Positions 21,876-30,425 of a stretch of DNA of 64,000 bases are shown here, in pieces. The first letter of the stretch is position 1, and each line of letters begins with the position of its first letter. The notes under the pieces were generated by a model that was given only the letters and a program-made list of their open reading frames with translations, had not been told where the DNA came from and ran no database searches. The translations under genes were made by a program, and so were the position numbers. Source of the stretch: Mesorhizobium loti (GTDB taxonomy: Bacteria; Pseudomonadota; Alphaproteobacteria; Rhizobiales; Rhizobiaceae); the NCBI RefSeq assembly GCF_013170705.1, contig NZ_CP033334.1:1-64000 (forward strand), read 5' to 3'.

Positions 21876-22531
21876 TCCATATCCTCTGCGGGCTCATCTT
21901 CGTCAGCAACGGCCGCAAGCATTGCCAGATCGTCCGGGGTACCGCCCCGATATCGGTCGAGCGCAACCATGCGCTTCTGGACCGCCTTACCCGCGTCTCC
22001 CGCGAGGACGGCAGCATGTATCACATTTGTACCCCCCAATGCCAAGCTCAACTCGGCCTCGGAGAAAAGTTTGTAGGCAAGGGTGGAAGGGCCACCGAGA
22101 TGGACAGTCGCCCGTCGCGCCTGGCTGATCTTGCGCACGCCATCGTCGGATGCCTCGGTCGCGTGGAGCACGAAAAGCGCCAGCCCGCCGCGCACGGCGC
22201 TCTCAACCTTGGTGGCGCCCAGCGCGATCGCGCCTGCCTTGCGGGCGAGACCCAACATGCCCAGCGCGGATCGGGAGAGCAGCCCGTCGACCATGCCGCC
22301 AAGATCCGGCGGCACAACCACCTGTGCCTTGAAGGCGCGGGCAAAAAGGTTCTTGGCCGCCGCCTTGTCAATATGTAGGCGGTCGGCGCTCACCCAGCAA
22401 CCACGGCCGGGCAGATTTCTCTTGAGATCGGGAACGACGGCCGAATCCGGGCCGACGACGAACCGGATCAGTTCATCCGGTTCGGCCTGCTTGCGGGTGA
22501 CGATGCAGGTGCGATCGTTCATCTCGTCCAA
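21872..22531 (-). CDS. ylxR: YlxR-type RNA-binding protein with L7Ae-like domain
   Basis: 219 residues combining two parts: a YlxR (DUF448) domain at about 1-85, with [18 protein letters not shown] and the GRGCWVSA motif, and an L7Ae/L30e-like domain at about 95-190. This fused architecture is usual between nusA and infB in alphaproteobacteria. Its exact function is not established; an RNA-binding role in transcription or translation is inferred. An alternative start is ATG 22522. It lies 29 bp after nusA. Confidence 0.9.
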   Translation of the reverse strand: MDEMNDRTCIVTRKQAEPDELIRFVVGPDSAVVPDLKRNLPGRGCWVSADRLHIDKAAAKNLFARAFKAQVVVPPDLGGMVDGLLSRSALGMLGLARKAGAIALGATKVESAVRGGLALFVLHATEASDDGVRKISQARRATVHLGGPSTLAYKLFSEAELSLALGGTNVIHAAVLAGDAGKAVQKRMVALDRYRGGTPDDLAMLAAVADEDEPAEDME

Positions 22532-22560
22532 GGGCGGGTTCTGTGCGATGCGGTTTCACC

Positions 22561-24156
22561 TCACGCACCAACGGCTTCGTCAGCCGATGCTTCCTCGGCC
22601 GCAAGCTCGTCTTCGGAAATCCAGCCGGCCTTGAGACGGGCATTGAGCACCATCTGCTCGGCGTCGGCGCGCGAAACACCGTGATTGGCCAGCACGCCCG
22701 GATAGACCTTGGTCTCGCCGTCCTTGCGTTCCTTCCAACCGGTCAGGTCGTCGGCGGCATAGCCGGCGAAATCCTCGATCGTCTTCACGCCGTCCTCGCC
22801 GAGCGTCACCATCATGGCGGTGGTGATGCCGGGGATTTCGCGCAACTCGTCCTTGACGCCCAGCGCCTTGCGCTTCTCATCATGCTCGGCCTCGATCTTT
22901 TCGAGATATTCGCGAGCACGGGTCTGGATTTCGGAAGCGGTGTCGTCGTCGAAGCCATCGATCGAGGCGATCTCGCCGGCGTCGACATAGGCGACTTCCT
23001 CGACGCTGGTGAAGCCTTCGGAGGCCAGCACCTGGCCGACCATCTCGTCGACATCGAGGGCTTCCATGAACAGCGCCGAGCGCTCGACGAATTCCTTCTG
23101 GCGGCGCTCGGATTCCTCGGCCTCGGTCAGGATATCGATATCCCAGCCGGTGAGCTGCGAGGCGAGACGCACGTTCTGGCCGCGGCGGCCGATGGCCAGC
23201 GACAGCTGATCGTCGGGAACCACCACTTCGATGCGCTCGGCGTCCTCGTCGAGCACGACCTTGGCCACTTCCGCCGGCTGTAGCGCGTTGACGATGAAGG
23301 AGGCGGCCGAGGGCGACCACGGAATGATGTCGATCTTCTCGCCCTGCAGTTCGCCGACGACGGCCTGGACGCGGCTGCCGCGCATACCGACGCAGGCGCC
23401 GACCGGATCGATCGAGCTGTCACGCGAGATAACGGCGATCTTGGCGCGAGAGCCCGGGTCGCGGGCCACCGACTTGATCTCGATGATGCCGTCATAGATT
23501 TCCGGCACTTCCATGGTGAAGAGCTTGGCCATGAACTGCGGGTGCGTGCGTGACAGGAAGATCTGCGGGCCGCGCTGCTCGCGGCGCACATCGTAGACAT
23601 AGGCGCGAACGCGGTCGCCATACTTGTAGTTTTCGCGCGGGATCAGCTCGTCACGGCGGATGATGGCTTCGCCACGGCCGAGATCGACGATGACATTGCC
23701 ATACTCGACGCGCTTGACGGTGCCGTTGACGATCTCGCCGATGCGGTCCTTGTATTCGTCGTACTGACGGTCACGCTCGGCCTCGCGCACCTTCTGCACG
23801 ATGACCTGCTTGGCCGACTGGGCGGCAATGCGGCCGAAATCCATTGGCGGCAGCTGTTCGGCGATGAAGTCGCCGAGCTGGGCGTCGGGATTGCGCTCGC
23901 GAGCCGAGGAAATGGCGATCTGCGTGGCATAGTCGTCGACCTTTTCGACCACTTCCATCAGCCGCTGCAGCTTCATCTCGCCGGTGTTCGGGTTGATGTC
24001 GGCGCGGATGTTGGTCTCCTGGCCATAACGCGAACGCGCCGCCTTCTGGATCGCATCGGCCATGGCGGCAATGACGATCGACTTGTCGATCGACTTTTCA
24101 CGCGCGACCGCGTCGGCAATCTGCAGCAGTTCAAGTCTGTTGGCGCTTACAACCAT
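22561..24156 (-). CDS. nusA: Transcription termination/antitermination factor NusA
   Basis: NusA binds RNA polymerase and nascent RNA to modulate pausing, termination and antitermination. It is 531 residues: N-terminal domain (about 1-130), S1 (about 135-200, [20 protein letters not shown]), two KH domains (about 230-345, with [24 protein letters not shown] and [18 protein letters not shown]) and C-terminal helix-hairpin-helix repeats (about 365-500). It starts [21 protein letters not shown] and lies 60 bp after rimP. Confidence 0.97.
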   Translation of the reverse strand: MVVSANRLELLQIADAVAREKSIDKSIVIAAMADAIQKAARSRYGQETNIRADINPNTGEMKLQRLMEVVEKVDDYATQIAISSARERNPDAQLGDFIAEQLPPMDFGRIAAQSAKQVIVQKVREAERDRQYDEYKDRIGEIVNGTVKRVEYGNVIVDLGRGEAIIRRDELIPRENYKYGDRVRAYVYDVRREQRGPQIFLSRTHPQFMAKLFTMEVPEIYDGIIEIKSVARDPGSRAKIAVISRDSSIDPVGACVGMRGSRVQAVVGELQGEKIDIIPWSPSAASFIVNALQPAEVAKVVLDEDAERIEVVVPDDQLSLAIGRRGQNVRLASQLTGWDIDILTEAEESERRQKEFVERSALFMEALDVDEMVGQVLASEGFTSVEEVAYVDAGEIASIDGFDDDTASEIQTRAREYLEKIEAEHDEKRKALGVKDELREIPGITTAMMVTLGEDGVKTIEDFAGYAADDLTGWKERKDGETKVYPGVLANHGVSRADAEQMVLNARLKAGWISEDELAAEEASADEAVGA

Positions 24157-24216
24157 CTTATTTCTCCCGAGCTTGTTGCCGAGCTTTTACGCCCCGCCGC
24201 TCAATCATAGTTCCTG

Positions 24217-24849
24217 TTAGATTTCGTCTTCCGCGCCGCCTTCAACACCCTCGGGTGCGTCATCAGGCTCACCGCGGCGTTTCTTGGCTTCCTTGCGTTC
24301 CCGGTTGTCCTTCGACAACGCCTCACGGATGAGGTCGTCGGTAAGGATCAGCCGCACATCGGCGATCGCGTCATAGGGAACACGCACCGTCGGCTCCTCG
24401 CCATAGGCTGCCTTGTCGCGCTCGATCAGCACATCGTTCTCGCCGGCCTCGGCGATCTTGCCCTTGAAGCGCTTGCGATCCGCGACGATGACCGACGTTT
24501 CCATCTTCACCAGATGACCGGTCCAGGTGACGAAATCCGATTTGCGCACCAACGGCCGGTCGATACCAGGCGAAGAGACTTCGAGATGATACGCCTTTTC
24601 GATCGGATCATCGACATCGAGCGCCGGCGACACCGCGCGGCTGACCTCTTCGCAATCCTCGACAGTCATGGTGCCGTCCTCGCGCTCGGCCATGATCTGT
24701 AGCGTCAGCCCGTTCTGGCCGGACAGATGCACGCGCACGAGGCGAAAGCCGATGCCGCGCAGCACCGGTTGGACGATCAGCGCAATGCGCGCATCGATGC
24801 CGCTTTCGCGGATGATGCGGTCGTCACTTTCGCTTGCCGTTGCAGTCAT
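24217..24849 (-). CDS. rimP: Ribosome maturation factor RimP
   Basis: RimP is needed for 30S subunit maturation. It is 210 residues: an N-terminal alpha/beta domain ([22 protein letters not shown]) and a C-terminal SH3-like domain. The family core [28 protein letters not shown] is clear. The tail after residue 175 is acidic and basic low complexity. ATG 24849 is preferred over the adjacent TTG 24852. It is the first gene of the nusA-infB operon and has an attenuator-like leader (24850-24942). Confidence 0.95.
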   Translation of the reverse strand: MTATASESDDRIIRESGIDARIALIVQPVLRGIGFRLVRVHLSGQNGLTLQIMAEREDGTMTVEDCEEVSRAVSPALDVDDPIEKAYHLEVSSPGIDRPLVRKSDFVTWTGHLVKMETSVIVADRKRFKGKIAEAGENDVLIERDKAAYGEEPTVRVPYDAIADVRLILTDDLIREALSKDNRERKEAKKRRGEPDDAPEGVEGGAEDEI

Positions 24850-24942
24850 CAATTACCTGTCGTTCGTTTCGAACCTATCGGCAGGTAATAAAAAAGAGCG
24901 GGACCGGGTGGACCCACTCTTCGTCATACCGACCAAGAATTT
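24850..24942 (-). promoter_or_regulatory. rimP operon leader with nested hairpins
   Basis: About 93-nt predicted leader. A terminator-like hairpin (24896-24919) is followed by T6. Next, ATTACCTG (24889-24882) pairs with CAGGTAAT (24859-24852), with a GTTCG/CGAAC inner stem. The second stem buries the AGG of the rimP ribosome site. This looks like a two-step control of the rimP-nusA-infB operon. A rimP leader attenuator has been proposed computationally for proteobacteria (Rfam); I am matching from memory. Confidence 0.6.
24890..24919 (-). terminator. Premature terminator in rimP leader
   Basis: On the minus strand GAGTGGG pairs with CCCGCTC (one G-T pair), loop of about 10 nt, followed immediately by TTTTTT. 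It sits about 40 nt before the rimP start, so it must be bypassed for the operon to be expressed. Confidence 0.65.
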
Positions 24943-24948
24943 GAGCCT

Positions 24949-24977
24949 GATATAAACGAACACTGCTCGTATTTCAA
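24949..24977 (-). promoter_or_regulatory. Promoter of the rimP-nusA-infB operon
   Basis: TTGAAA (24977-24972) and TATATC (24954-24949) are separated by 17 bp on the minus strand, a good sigma-70-type promoter. Predicted transcription start is near 24942. Confidence 0.65.
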
Positions 24978-25140
24978 GCCCGCCGTGGCAAACCGACGAG
25001 GTGTCACGCCGCCGCGCCAGCGTTGCGTCAGACGCATGGCCTCCATGCAGCCGCGCCTCTGTGAGCTTTGATGCCGCATCCCCATCTGTACGGCATCACA
25101 AAAATTCAAAGGGATTTCGCAGACGCGAAAGGGCACGACC
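24978..25140 (+). promoter_or_regulatory. Region upstream of the 54-residue gene
   Basis: No gene is seen. Two inverted repeats are present: GCATGG/CCATGC at 25034-25048 and GATGCCG (25070-25076) with CGGCATC (25091-25097). They could be an operator or a leader hairpin of the small gene at 25141. Confidence 0.3.
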
Positions 25141-25305
25141 ATGAGCAACCGTAAGATTTTTTCCGCCATAGGCGATCTGTTCACGACATTCGGCAGCGCG
25201 GTGGCCGCGTCGCGCGCAGTGGAAGCCGGGCGCAAGCCGCGCGCTGATGATCTGCGCCAGCTTGGCATGGATCCGGCTGTCTTCAACCGCATCGGTCGTT
25301 TCTGA
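25141..25305 (+). CDS. Small conserved-looking protein, possibly DUF1127-like
   Basis: 54 residues starting MSNRKIFSAIGDLFTTFG and ending MDPAVFNRIGRF. AAAGGG lies seven bases before the ATG. The layout, an amphipathic N-terminal helix, a basic middle (EAGRKPRADD) and a final LRQLGMDPAVF helix, resembles DUF1127 proteins, whose C terminus usually reads LxDIGLxRxxI; this similarity is by eye only. It is the only plus-strand gene in a long minus-strand stretch. Hairpin B of the repeat at 25326, followed by T-rich sequence, may terminate it. Confidence 0.65.
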   Translation: MSNRKIFSAIGDLFTTFGSAVAASRAVEAGRKPRADDLRQLGMDPAVFNRIGRF

Positions 25306-25325
25306 AAATCCGGCGGGAGGCGCCG

Positions 25326-25422
25326 TAGAGAAGTTCACCGCTTTGCGAAAACGGTGAACTTCTCTAGTTTTGTTTGACGCAATTCCAGACGGAAAGCCGT
25401 TATGCACTTTCCTGGAATTGCT
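25326..25422 (+). repeat. Two-module palindromic intergenic element, copy 3
   Basis: Module B is a perfect 15-bp-arm hairpin (25326-25366, arms TAGAGAAGTTCACCG / CGGTGAACTTCTCTA). A T-rich TTTTGTTTGACG linker follows, then module A (GCAATTCC at 25379, GGAATTGC at 25414-25421). It lies between convergent genes, the 54-residue gene and trmB, and probably terminates transcription. Its size and two-palindrome plan resemble the rhizobial RIME elements. Confidence 0.8.
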
Positions 25423-25431
25423 CGAAGGCGC

Positions 25432-26133
25432 CTAAATCCGGATAAAGGTCAGATAGGCCGGCGGCCGGCCCTCGCGAATGGCCTTCGCTTCGTAACGGGT
25501 GCCCGGCCAACCATCGTAAGGGCGATGCCAATCCGCCGCTTCCGCTGCCTGCCATGCGAAGGCGCCGTGCGCCCGGCAGTGGAGCAAGGTCCAGTTGACA
25601 TACGTATCGATGTCTGACGCGAAGCGGAACTTTGAACCCGGCTTCAGCACGCGGGCGAAACGGTCAAGATTGACCGGGCTGACGAAACGCCGCTTCCAAT
25701 GCTTCTTCTTCGGCCAGGGATCGGGATAGAGAAGGTCTATGCCGTCGAGCGAGGCCGGGGGCAACCAGTCGAGCAGCCGGGTGGCATCGTCGTCGTAAAC
25801 CCTGAGATTGGCCAGCGGCCTCGCCCGCACCGCCATCATCATCTTGGCCATGCCATTGACGAAGGGCTCCACACCGATGAAGCCGACCGTCGGCGTCTCG
25901 ATTGCGCGATGCAGAAGATGCTCGCCGCCGCCAAAGCCGATTTCGAGCCGAACCGCCGAAATGTCAGCCTCAAACAGAGTGCGCAGATCCGATGGCGCCT
26001 CAGCCGTCAGATCGAGCCGGTAGGCGCCAAGCCCGCTTTCCAGGGCCGCCGCCTGCTGCGGGCGAACGGGCTTGCCGCGTCGACGACCGAAGAAGGCTTC
26101 GGTCGCTCGGCTTGGCCTGTCTTCAGGGCTCAT
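25432..26133 (-). CDS. trmB: tRNA (guanosine(46)-N7)-methyltransferase TrmB
   Basis: TrmB makes m7G46 in the tRNA variable loop. It is 233 residues. The SAM site is [18 protein letters not shown] near residue 65, and the catalytic/substrate motif [19 protein letters not shown] is unmistakable. ATG 26133, 27 bp after the metK stop, gives [21 protein letters not shown]; the open frame runs upstream into antisense metK reading and is rejected. It is the last gene of the metK group. Confidence 0.95.
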   Translation of the reverse strand: MSPEDRPSRATEAFFGRRRGKPVRPQQAAALESGLGAYRLDLTAEAPSDLRTLFEADISAVRLEIGFGGGEHLLHRAIETPTVGFIGVEPFVNGMAKMMMAVRARPLANLRVYDDDATRLLDWLPPASLDGIDLLYPDPWPKKKHWKRRFVSPVNLDRFARVLKPGSKFRFASDIDTYVNWTLLHCRAHGAFAWQAAEAADWHRPYDGWPGTRYEAKAIREGRPPAYLTFIRI

Positions 26134-26159
26134 CTGGCTGGCGCGGGGTCTGTCGCGGC

Positions 26160-27425
26160 TCAGGCCGCGACAGCATCCTTGAGCGCCTTGGCGAGATCGG
26201 TCTTCTCCCAGGAGAAAGACCCGTCTCGGCCGGCCTTGCGGCCGAAATGACCGTAGGACGACGTCTTGGCGTAGATCGGCTTGTTGAGGTCGAGATGCCG
26301 GCGGATGCCGGACGGCGACAGGTCCATCACGCTGCGCAGCGCGTCCTCGAGCTTTGCCTCGTCGACCTTGCCGGTGCCGTGCAGGTCGACATAGACCGAC
26401 AGTGGCTGGGCGACGCCGATGGCGTAGGAGAGCTGGATGGTGCAACGGTCGGCAAGCTTCGCCGCCACGACATTCTTGGCCAGGTAGCGCGCCGCATAGG
26501 CAGCGGATCGGTCGACCTTGGTGGTATCCTTGCCGGAGAACGCGCCGCCGCCGTGCGGTGCCGCGCCACCATAGGTGTCGACGATGATCTTGCGGCCGGT
26601 GAGGCCGGCATCGCCGTCCGGGCCGCCGATGACAAACTTGCCGGTCGGGTTGATGTACCACATGCAATCGTCGGCAATCTTGAGATCACCAAGCGCCTCG
26701 CGGATATAGGGTTCGACGACCTTGCGGACTTTCTTGGAATCCCAGGTCGCATCGAGATGCTGGGTCGACAGCACGATCTGCGTTGCCTCGGCGGCCTTGC
26801 CGTCGATGTAGCGGACGGTGACCTGGCTCTTGGCGTCGGGTCCGAGCTTGCCAGCCTCGCCGTTGTTTTCGTGACGGGCGGCGGCCAGCAGTTCGAGGAT
26901 CTTGTGGCTGTAGTAGATCGGCGCCGGCATCAGGTCCGGCGTCTCGCGGCAGGCATAGCCGAACATGATGCCCTGGTCGCCGGCACCTTCCTCGCCCTGG
27001 CGGTCGGCGGCGTTGTCGACGCCCTGGCCGATGTCTGGCGACTGGCCGTGCAGGAGAACCTCGATCTTGGCTGTCTTCCAGTGGAAGCCGGCCTGCTCGT
27101 AGCCGATCTCGCGGATCGCCTTGCGGGCGACGGATTTGAACTTCGCCGGATTCACGACCGGGTGGCCCGCCGCGTCCTTGAGGATATTGCCGGCCTTGTC
27201 CTTCTTCAACAGCGTCTCGGGGACGCGCACTTCGCCGGCGATGACGACACGGTTGGTAGTCGCCAGCGTCTCGCAGGCGACACGCACTTTCCATGGGTCC
27301 ATGCCGGTCTTCTTGGCTTCACGGTAAACCAGATCGACAATCTCGTCGGAGATCCGGTCACAGACCTTGTCGGGATGGCCCTCGGCAACGGACTCCGAGG
27401 TAAAGAAGTAATTCTGCCGCGTCAC
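26160..27425 (-). CDS. metK: S-adenosylmethionine synthetase
   Basis: MetK makes S-adenosylmethionine from methionine and ATP. At 421 residues it is longer than E. coli MetK (384), with insertions near residues 75-100 and 160-200. The signatures [28 protein letters not shown] and [16 protein letters not shown] are all present. The start is GTG at 27425, preceded by GAGGGGA. A terminator-like hairpin (27441-27464) lies just upstream, which is odd for an essential gene. trmB, which uses its product, follows directly. Confidence 0.97.
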   Translation of the reverse strand: MTRQNYFFTSESVAEGHPDKVCDRISDEIVDLVYREAKKTGMDPWKVRVACETLATTNRVVIAGEVRVPETLLKKDKAGNILKDAAGHPVVNPAKFKSVARKAIREIGYEQAGFHWKTAKIEVLLHGQSPDIGQGVDNAADRQGEEGAGDQGIMFGYACRETPDLMPAPIYYSHKILELLAAARHENNGEAGKLGPDAKSQVTVRYIDGKAAEATQIVLSTQHLDATWDSKKVRKVVEPYIREALGDLKIADDCMWYINPTGKFVIGGPDGDAGLTGRKIIVDTYGGAAPHGGGAFSGKDTTKVDRSAAYAARYLAKNVVAAKLADRCTIQLSYAIGVAQPLSVYVDLHGTGKVDEAKLEDALRSVMDLSPSGIRRHLDLNKPIYAKTSSYGHFGRKAGRDGSFSWEKTDLAKALKDAVAA

Positions 27426-27440
27426 GGGTGTCCCCTCTTG

Positions 27441-27464
27441 AAAAACGATCGGCAGGCTGCCGAT
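27441..27464 (-). terminator. Terminator-like hairpin in the metK leader
   Basis: On the minus strand ATCGGCA pairs with TGCCGAT across a 3-nt loop, then CG and TTTTT. It ends only 16 bases before the metK GTG. It may end praR transcripts or be an attenuator of metK. A TTGACA at 27543-27538 could be the -35 of a metK promoter upstream of it. Confidence 0.5.
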
Positions 27465-27554
27465 TTTGGCGCGCCACGTGTTAGCGGGGCAAAGCGCCGC
27501 TCGTCAAGCGTTGCCGCCATTCTGGCATGACTGTCGATGTCAATATCTTGTGCC

Positions 27555-27576
27555 ACCGGCGGCGGATGCCGCCGGT
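27555..27576 (-). terminator. Hairpin after praR
   Basis: Perfect 9-bp stem ACCGGCGGC / GCCGCCGGT with a GGAT loop, 18 bases beyond the praR stop. No T-run follows on the minus strand. Confidence 0.45.
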
Positions 27577-27593
27577 TCGAGTCGCGTTGAGCG

Positions 27594-28013
27594 TCAGTCG
27601 AGGTCGTCCGCGGCGAGCGACTTCACCAGATCGATGATCCTGCGGCGTACCTTGACGTCGGCGATCTTGACAAAGGCCCGGTTGAGCTGGAGGCCTTCGG
27701 GGCTGCCGCAGAATTCCACGGCGAAAGCCATCGACGCATCCTCGGCAAAGCCACGACTGGCCGCGGGCTCCTGGCCCGGCGCGTCCTCGAAAAAGAAGGC
27801 GACGGGCACGCCGAGTATGGAGGCAATTGCCTGCAGGCGACTGGCGCCGACGCGGTTGGTGCCCTTTTCATATTTCTGGATCTGTTGAAATGTGATGCCG
27901 AGATTCTCGCCCAGCTTTTCCTGGCTCATTCCGAGCATGTTGCGCCGAAGCCGGACGCGACTTCCAACGTGGATGTCGATGGGATTGGGTTTTTTCTTGT
28001 TTTCTTCTGTCAT
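27594..28013 (-). CDS. praR: XRE-family transcriptional regulator, PraR/PhrR type
   Basis: 139 residues with a lambda-repressor-type helix-turn-helix at about 15-70 (VGSRVRLRRNMLGMSQEKLGENLGITFQQIQKYEKG) and a C-terminal MAFAVEF...RRRIIDLVKSL dimerisation-like segment. PraR in Azorhizobium and Rhizobium controls symbiosis, attachment and quorum-sensing genes. PhrR of Sinorhizobium is a pH-regulated homologue next to lnt (actA), the same neighbour as here. ATG 28013 has a GAGGAAAAA ribosome site; a longer frame upstream is rejected. Downstream are metK and trmB. Confidence 0.88.
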   Translation of the reverse strand: MTEENKKKPNPIDIHVGSRVRLRRNMLGMSQEKLGENLGITFQQIQKYEKGTNRVGASRLQAIASILGVPVAFFFEDAPGQEPAASRGFAEDASMAFAVEFCGSPEGLQLNRAFVKIADVKVRRRIIDLVKSLAADDLD

Positions 28014-28151
28014 TTTTTCCTCGCCGAATTTTTTCGGCTTTGTGATTTTTTTCCGCCCAAACAAAGCCGGGGACGACTGCCCCAACAGAACGATCCACCA
28101 GCTTCGAGAAATTTTCAGGCGATACAGTATGAGTTTCTAATGTGTCGACTG

Positions 28152-29741
28152 TCAATTCACCCGTAGCCTTTGCCTTACGTTCAACAGCGCCCCCACCACC
28201 GCAAACAGCAACATGATCAGCATTCCGTTAATGCGCCGCTGGCCCGAGGAAACGACCGTCTGTCCGGAAATCGGCACCTTCACATCGATGGCGCCACGCG
28301 CGTCGATCGCCAGCGCATCGACGATGCGTCCGTATGGATCGACGACCGCCGAAATGCCGTTATTGGCAGCACGCAGCAAGGGCAATCCGTTCTCCACCGC
28401 GCGAATCTGGGCCTGTCTGAAATGCTGATACGGGCCTGGCGTGTCCCCAAACCAGGCATCATTGGTAACGTTCACAATAAGCTGCGCTGACGTAGCGTCA
28501 ACTGCCACAAGATCCGGAAAGATCACCTCATAACAAATAAATGGCAGGGCTCGGATGCCACCGGGCAGCGTGATGGCGTGCCGCTCGTTGCCGGCCGCGA
28601 ACGTCACCGGCCCAGCAACAAGCTGTGCGATGCCGAACCGGTTGAGCAGGTCGGCGAAAGGCAGGTATTCGCCGAACGGCACCAGATGGACTTTATCAAC
28701 GGCATCGGTGATTTCGCCCTTGTCGTCGATCGCCACCACGGAATTGTAATACCGGCTGTCGGTGGCCGCGGAGCCGCCTTCCTCGCGGACGACGCCGGCG
28801 ATCAGCATCTGGCCATCGGCCAGCATGTCGCCCAGCGCCGTCAACGCATCCGGACGCTCGGTGAACAGGAATGGCACCGAGGTTTCCGGCCAGAGAATGA
28901 GTTGTGGCTTGCCGTGACCAGGGTCCGGCGCCTTGGCGGACAGGCCCAGCAAGGTGGCGAAGATGCGGTCGCGCACCGAGGCGTCCCATTTTTCACTGAG
29001 GTCGACGGCAGGCTGGACGATGCGCACATCAAGGCTGCGCTGCGCCGGCTTTTCAGGAGCGGCAAGCCTGATATAGCCGAACCCGACATGGGCGGCGGCA
29101 AGCAGCACGAACAGCGCCGCGCCCAGGCGAAGATGCCGGCGCGCCGCCAGCAGCGCGGGCAGCGAAAAAAGGAACACCGCAAGCGCATTCATACCGATCA
29201 TGCCGGTCACCGAGACGCTCTGCATCAAGAGAGGCACGGGCATTGCCGCGTAACCGATCGCATTCCAGGGAAAACCGGTGAACAGGAAGCCGCGCAGCCA
29301 CTCCGTCAGCCCGAAGCCGAAGGCCAGGGCGGCAATGCGGCCGATATCGCTGCTCCACAGCAGCCGGGCAACCATCGTTGCGAAGCCATAGAAAAAGGCG
29401 AGCGCGAAGGGAATACCGACCACGGCGAAGGGAAGCGCCCAGGCAAAATCATCAGCCTCGACCAGCAACGCCGAGCCGATCCACCAGAGACCGGCGAGGA
29501 AATAGCCGAAACCGAACCACCAGCCGACGGAAAAGGCCGGCCGCAGGCGCCGAAACAGGCTGCCGGAGGCGTCGCCGGTCGCGCCGTCAAGCAGCCAGAC
29601 CAGCACTGGAAACGAGATGAAGCAGGCTGCGAAGAAATCATAGGGCGCCTGCCCAAGCACCGTCAGCGCTCCGGCAAGAAAGGCCACGAGCGCCCGCCGC
29701 CAACCCCAAAGCAGAATTATCCGGCCGGCAAGGCGCTCCAT
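28152..29741 (-). CDS. lnt: Apolipoprotein N-acyltransferase
   Basis: Lnt adds the third acyl chain to outer-membrane lipoproteins at the periplasmic face of the inner membrane. It is 529 residues with about six N-terminal transmembrane helices (25-210) and a nitrilase domain (230-495). The Glu-Lys-Cys triad is visible in [22 protein letters not shown] and [11 protein letters not shown] last helix precedes the C terminus. Start ATG 29741 ([16 protein letters not shown]). In Sinorhizobium the homologue actA is needed for acid tolerance. Confidence 0.95.
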   Translation of the reverse strand: MERLAGRIILLWGWRRALVAFLAGALTVLGQAPYDFFAACFISFPVLVWLLDGATGDASGSLFRRLRPAFSVGWWFGFGYFLAGLWWIGSALLVEADDFAWALPFAVVGIPFALAFFYGFATMVARLLWSSDIGRIAALAFGFGLTEWLRGFLFTGFPWNAIGYAAMPVPLLMQSVSVTGMIGMNALAVFLFSLPALLAARRHLRLGAALFVLLAAAHVGFGYIRLAAPEKPAQRSLDVRIVQPAVDLSEKWDASVRDRIFATLLGLSAKAPDPGHGKPQLILWPETSVPFLFTERPDALTALGDMLADGQMLIAGVVREEGGSAATDSRYYNSVVAIDDKGEITDAVDKVHLVPFGEYLPFADLLNRFGIAQLVAGPVTFAAGNERHAITLPGGIRALPFICYEVIFPDLVAVDATSAQLIVNVTNDAWFGDTPGPYQHFRQAQIRAVENGLPLLRAANNGISAVVDPYGRIVDALAIDARGAIDVKVPISGQTVVSSGQRRINGMLIMLLFAVVGALLNVRQRLRVN

Positions 29742-29840
29742 GCATACTTCCGAGTCGCGCGAATCAGGACGCAAGATTTATCAGGCCGCGGCCTGTGCTC
29801 CAAACGGCCGATCAGCCGGGATGCCTCGACCGCCGCTCAA

Positions 29841-29878
29841 AAGCGCGTCGCGTCGAAACGGATTCATGCGACGCGCTT
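29841..29878. repeat. Intergenic palindrome upstream of lnt
   Basis: AAGCGCGTCGC (29841-29851) and GCGACGCGCTT (29868-29878) form an 11-bp stem with a 16-nt loop. A T/A-rich CTTTATTTTTATGCAT follows, then a poorer palindrome to about 29935. It occupies the lnt-VOC intergenic gap (29742-29938), which holds no gene. Only one copy occurs here; it looks like another repeated intergenic family. Confidence 0.45.
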
Positions 29879-29938
29879 CAGGTCTTTATTTTTATGCATC
29901 TCGTTCCCCGAAGCCGAGGTCACTTCTGGCGACGCCCA

Positions 29939-30409
29939 TTAACGGTGCCAGCCGTCGATGCGCAGGCCACTCAACCGCTCGGCTTCTTCGCGGGAAACGG
30001 AACGGATGGGCTGGGTGAAGGTCCAGACATGACCCTCGGGATCGCGGGCCCGATACTGGCGTTCGCCGTAGAATTGATCCGTCGGCTCCTGGATTATTTC
30101 GGCGCCGCTCGCCCGCGCCTGCTCGCAATGCGCATCCAGCCCGCCCACGAGCCTGACATAGACCGACTGCGTGTTCTTGCCCGACACCGAAGCAGGACTC
30201 GCGACATAATCGCTCCATTCTGAATCGACGATGATGTAGCAATCGCCGAACCGCATCTCGGAGTGGACGAGCTTTCCCGCGGCATCGGTCACCACCATGC
30301 TGGGCTCGAAGCCGAAAGCCGCTTCTAGCCAAGCCAGCGCTGCGCGAGGATCCCTGTAGAAGACGCCGGACCCCAGACTTGCGTGCCTGAACGGGTCGTC
30401 GATCGTCAT
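29939..30409 (-). CDS. VOC (glyoxalase/bleomycin resistance) family protein
   Basis: 156 residues with the paired beta-alpha-beta-beta-beta modules of the VOC fold: VFYRDPRAALAWLEAAFGFEPSM near the start and the second module ending YRARDPEGHVWTFTQP. This resembles the PhnB/YdcH-like branch often annotated as glyoxalase-like. The metal ligands and substrate cannot be fixed by eye, so no reaction is assigned. It lies 16 bp after the corC stop and is probably co-transcribed. Confidence 0.82.
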   Translation of the reverse strand: MTIDDPFRHASLGSGVFYRDPRAALAWLEAAFGFEPSMVVTDAAGKLVHSEMRFGDCYIIVDSEWSDYVASPASVSGKNTQSVYVRLVGGLDAHCEQARASGAEIIQEPTDQFYGERQYRARDPEGHVWTFTQPIRSVSREEAERLSGLRIDGWHR

Positions 30410-30425
30410 CTAGAAGCCGAACCGT

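Noticed and set aside
19206..22076. 956-residue plus-strand frame opposite infB
   Set aside because: infB, ylxR and rbfA occupy the minus strand. The plus frame is rich in Arg, His and Asp and has no domain.
25432..26667. 411-residue extension of TrmB
   Set aside because: The extra 5' part is metK read in another frame. The real start at 26133 fits the family length.
27426..27545. SAM riboswitch in the metK leader
   Set aside because: The hairpin is terminator-like, but I could not match the conserved core of SAM-I, SAM-II, SAM-V or SAM/SAH motifs by eye. A covariance search would decide.
28578..29942. 454-residue plus-strand frame opposite lnt
   Set aside because: Shadow of lnt, with composition dominated by Arg, Gly and Pro.
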